DNA of 35,219 nt from CAZWCX01 sp964632945 (lineage in GTDB: Bacteria; Planctomycetota; MHYJ01; WSZJ01; CAZWCX01), in contig CAZWCX010000076.1 of the NCBI GenBank assembly GCA_964632945.1, positions 1 through 35,219 on the forward strand, in the 5' to 3' direction. The position numbers and the translations under genes were made by a program. Numbering within the stretch: position 1 is the stretch's first letter; every line of letters starts with the position of its first letter. A model generated the notes under the pieces. It saw only the letters and a list, made by a program, of their open reading frames with translations. It was not told the DNA's origin and did no database searches. Shown piece by piece: positions 33,440 to 35,219 of this stretch.

Positions 33440-33832
33440 ATGGGTTCCGGCATGCTCGACCGCAAGAAGATCGTGATCATCGGCGCCACCAACAACCGTG
33501 CGGATGCCGCCAACCGGGCGGTGCGCGCCTACCTGGAGCGGGGCTACAAGGTCTTTGCCGTGAACCCGTCCGAAACCACGGTCGAGGGACTGCACGCCTA
33601 CAAGTCCCCGAAGGACATCCACGAACCGGTCTACTATGCCGCGTTCTATGTCCCCGCCGCCGAGGGGTTGCGCTACGTCGACGCTCTCGTCCCGCTCGGC
33701 GTGAAACAGGTGTTCTTTCATCCCGACTCGGCCAGCGGCCGGCTGATCCTGATCGTGCAGGGTCACGAAATGGATGCCGAGGCCGTCGATGCGGTGATCG
33801 CGCTGGAACGGATCGACCGGGCGTCGGCCTAG
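33440..33832 (+). CDS. CoA-binding domain protein (YccU-like)
   Basis: 130 residues with a Rossmann-type CoA-binding fold: KKIVIIGATNNRADAANRAV at the N-terminus is the nucleotide-binding loop, and GYKVFAVNPSETTVEGLHAY follows as in succinyl-CoA synthetase-like single-domain proteins. The usual FFxPGxES region reads VFFHPDSASG here. Two starts are possible: ATG 33440, immediately after AAAGGG, and ATG 33452, the first residue being closer to the conserved strand. The stop TAG forms part of the left border of the repeat that begins at 33831, so the repeat inserted at, or supplies, the gene's end. Confidence 0.85.
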   Translation: MGSGMLDRKKIVIIGATNNRADAANRAVRAYLERGYKVFAVNPSETTVEGLHAYKSPKDIHEPVYYAAFYVPAAEGLRYVDALVPLGVKQVFFHPDSASGRLILIVQGHEMDAEAVDAVIALERIDRASA

Positions 33833-34041
33833 CCCGGATTGGTCACAAACCGCTGCGCGGTCCGCGATGACTCCCGCTCCGGCCGGCCCGGAAGGCCGGC
33901 GGGCGCGGAGCCGCCTCGCCCCGCGTGCGACCCCGTGTGGCGCACGCCGCTCGCCCCGACGGTCCAGGCTCCGGAAGCAGCCGGGAGCCGCGGGCGGATG
34001 AATCCGAGAGCCGCCGGCACGGCTTCCGGGATAACCGGGCT
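33831..34041 (+). repeat. MITE-like repeat, copy 1
   Basis: A 211-base segment bounded by imperfect inverted ends (AGCCCGGATT and AACCGGGCT). It resembles the segment at 34962-35174 in length, ends and internal order; 22 bases (33923-33944, GCGTGCGACCCCGTGTGGCG plus CA) are identical. Its interior contains further inverted repeats (for example GGCCGGCCCGGAAGGCCGGC). It ends 5 bases before the stop codon of the TauE-like gene. Confidence 0.6.
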
Positions 34042-34046
34042 CGTCG

Positions 34047-34916
34047 TCAGCCGCGTCCGCCCGTGGTCAACAGGCGCGCCGCGAGCAGGAGCAGTCCGAG
34101 CGCCAATCCGCGGATCACCCAGCGGCCGCTGATGCGGGTCGCGAGCCGCCCGCCCACCTGCGCGCCGAGAAACGCCCCGGCGCCCAGCATCAGCCCGGGG
34201 CCCCACGCGACATGCCCGAGTCCGGCGTGGGTCGCCGCGCCGAAGAGGGCCGTGGCCGCCAGGATGGTCTGCGACGTCGCCGTCGCCACGTGCGCGGGAA
34301 AGTGGAAGTAGTAGGTCATGGCGGGCACGTGGATGATGCCGCCGCCGATGCCGAGCAGGCTGGAAAGGAACCCCAAGACGGCGCTCAGCCCCATCCCCGC
34401 GCGCTCGTTGAACGACCACTCGTAGCGGATGCCGTGCGCATCGACGAGGTTGCGGGTGCACCAGCTCCGGGGCATCGTGCCCGCCGCGGGGGCGGCCGGG
34501 TCGGCCGGGGATGAGCCCGGCTCGCCCGCCGGCACGACGACGCGCCGGCGCTCGGGATTCAGGATCAATGCGACGGCGAGCAGCCCGAGCAGGGCGCCGA
34601 AGATCAGATTGATCGTCCGTCCCGACAGCTGCTCGGGGACCCAGGCGCCCGCGACGGCTCCCGGAATCCCCGCGATCAGAAAGAGGACCGCGCTCCGGTA
34701 GTCGATCCGGCCCTGGCGGGCGTAGACCCCCGTTCCCGAGATCGCGTTCAGGGACACGGCGCACAGCGACGTGCCGATCGCGATCGTGTGCGGCAGGTGC
34801 CAGACCTGCAGCAGGAGCGGAACGAACAGGAAACCGCCGCCGGCGCCGATGATCGTCCCGTACGCCCCGACCAGGAATCCCAGCGCGGGAAAGAGGACTC
34901 CGTCCGGGACAGCCAT
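34047..34916 (-). CDS. TauE/SafE-family permease
   Basis: 289 residues with about eight membrane segments in two halves, each starting with the family motif: GAYGTIIGAGGGFLFVPLLL in the first and FLSSLLGIGGGIIHVPAM in the second. A cytoplasmic loop of about 45 residues joins the halves. TauE/SafE proteins export sulfite, sulfoacetate or other small anions; the substrate here is unknown. The ATG at 34916 is supported by the first membrane helix; the open frame extends to 34973 into the flanking repeat. Both ends of the gene are next to repeat copies, suggesting it may have been framed or mobilised by them. Confidence 0.9.
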   Translation of the reverse strand: MAVPDGVLFPALGFLVGAYGTIIGAGGGFLFVPLLLQVWHLPHTIAIGTSLCAVSLNAISGTGVYARQGRIDYRSAVLFLIAGIPGAVAGAWVPEQLSGRTINLIFGALLGLLAVALILNPERRRVVVPAGEPGSSPADPAAPAAGTMPRSWCTRNLVDAHGIRYEWSFNERAGMGLSAVLGFLSSLLGIGGGIIHVPAMTYYFHFPAHVATATSQTILAATALFGAATHAGLGHVAWGPGLMLGAGAFLGAQVGGRLATRISGRWVIRGLALGLLLLAARLLTTGGRG

Positions 34917-34961
34917 GTTCGACTCGCGCGGTAGTGGGTGCGGGGCGTCCGCCCTGCAGCC

Positions 34962-35174
34962 AGCCCGGATCACTCACGAACCGCCTCGCGGTTCGCGAAC
35001 GATCCGGCTCCGACCGGCGTGGAAGGCAGGCCGGAGCGGGACTGCCTCGTCCAGCGTGCGACCCCGTGTGGCGCATGCCGGTCGCCCCGGTGCTCCTGGC
35101 TGCAGACGCAGCCAAGCGCCCGCGGGCGGAGTCTTCAGGAAGCCGCCGGTGTGGCCTCATGAACAATCCGGGCT
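34962..35174 (+). repeat. MITE-like repeat, copy 2
   Basis: A 213-base segment in the same orientation as copy 1, with perfect inverted ends AGCCCGGAT and ATCCGGGCT. It shares with copy 1 the 22-base identical core (35054-35075) and several shorter blocks in the same order, but the rest has diverged. Neither copy has a convincing gene. Confidence 0.6.
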
Positions 35175-35184
35175 AGTGGGGCTT

Positions 35185-35205
35185 CAACCTTGATTTCCCA
35201 GGTTG
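35185..35205. terminator. Small hairpin followed by T-rich end
   Basis: CAACCT (35185-35190) pairs with AGGTTG (35200-35205) around a nine-base loop, and the window ends with four T a few bases later. It could be a weak terminator or belong to the outer part of the repeat. Confidence 0.3.
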
Positions 35206-35219
35206 GTCCGGTCGCTTTT

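Overview
The window is very GC-rich, densely coded bacterial DNA. Several exported families in it (a DUF1570-type gluzincin, a DUF2330 protein, YHS and c-type cytochromes, exported thioredoxin-like proteins) make me think of Planctomycetota or a similar deep-branching Gram-negative lineage. That placement is an inference; there is no rRNA or other marker here to fix it. Clear sigma70-like promoters (TTGnnn, 16-18 bp, TAnnnT) precede many genes. UGA is used as an ordinary stop by most genes, often within a few bases of the next start codon.

Layout. 1-1510: part of an IS21-family insertion sequence (istA complete; istB would lie left of the window). 2008-2885: a two-gene toxin-antitoxin-like pair with a nucleotidyltransferase. 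3180-4746: DEAD-box RNA helicase with a long leader. 4817-6420: a scar made of a 5'-truncated, non-catalytic Y-family polymerase-like gene and fragments of two phage tail-type genes. 6480-8829: two divergent genes of unknown function. 9012-13232: purine nucleoside phosphorylase, then an ABC ATPase and an unusual permease/periplasmic fusion. 13480-14541: exported thioredoxin-like protein with an in-frame UGA. 14828-18692: leftward DUF2330, DUF1444 and DUF1570 genes. 18789-23005: rightward mutL, M16-like and GNAT operon. 23078-25497: divergent metallophosphoesterase and membrane-anchored coiled-coil protein. 25511-28473: rhodanese/E1 fusion with two in-frame UGAs, ferredoxin, DUF2203 and a metallo-beta-lactamase-fold hydrolase. 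28570-33168: asparaginase-like hydrolase, convergent with a YHS-cytochrome, dihaem cytochrome and queG operon. 33371-35219: CoA-binding protein and a TauE/SafE permease between two copies of a roughly 212-bp repeat.

Main discovery. Three in-frame UGA codons, in two genes, sit where the families carry their reactive cysteine: the rhodanese catalytic Cys, the conserved Cys of the MoeB/ThiF/Uba4 E1 domain, and the first Cys of a thioredoxin-like CxxC. Each is followed by a hairpin whose apical loop starts 21-25 nt after the UGA, the layout of bacterial SECIS elements. I read them as selenocysteine codons. The rhodanese/E1 fusion would then carry selenium at both positions through which Uba4/MOCS3-type proteins pass persulfide sulfur. 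Nothing else in the window encodes Sec machinery, so selA, selB, selC and selD must be sought elsewhere in the genome.
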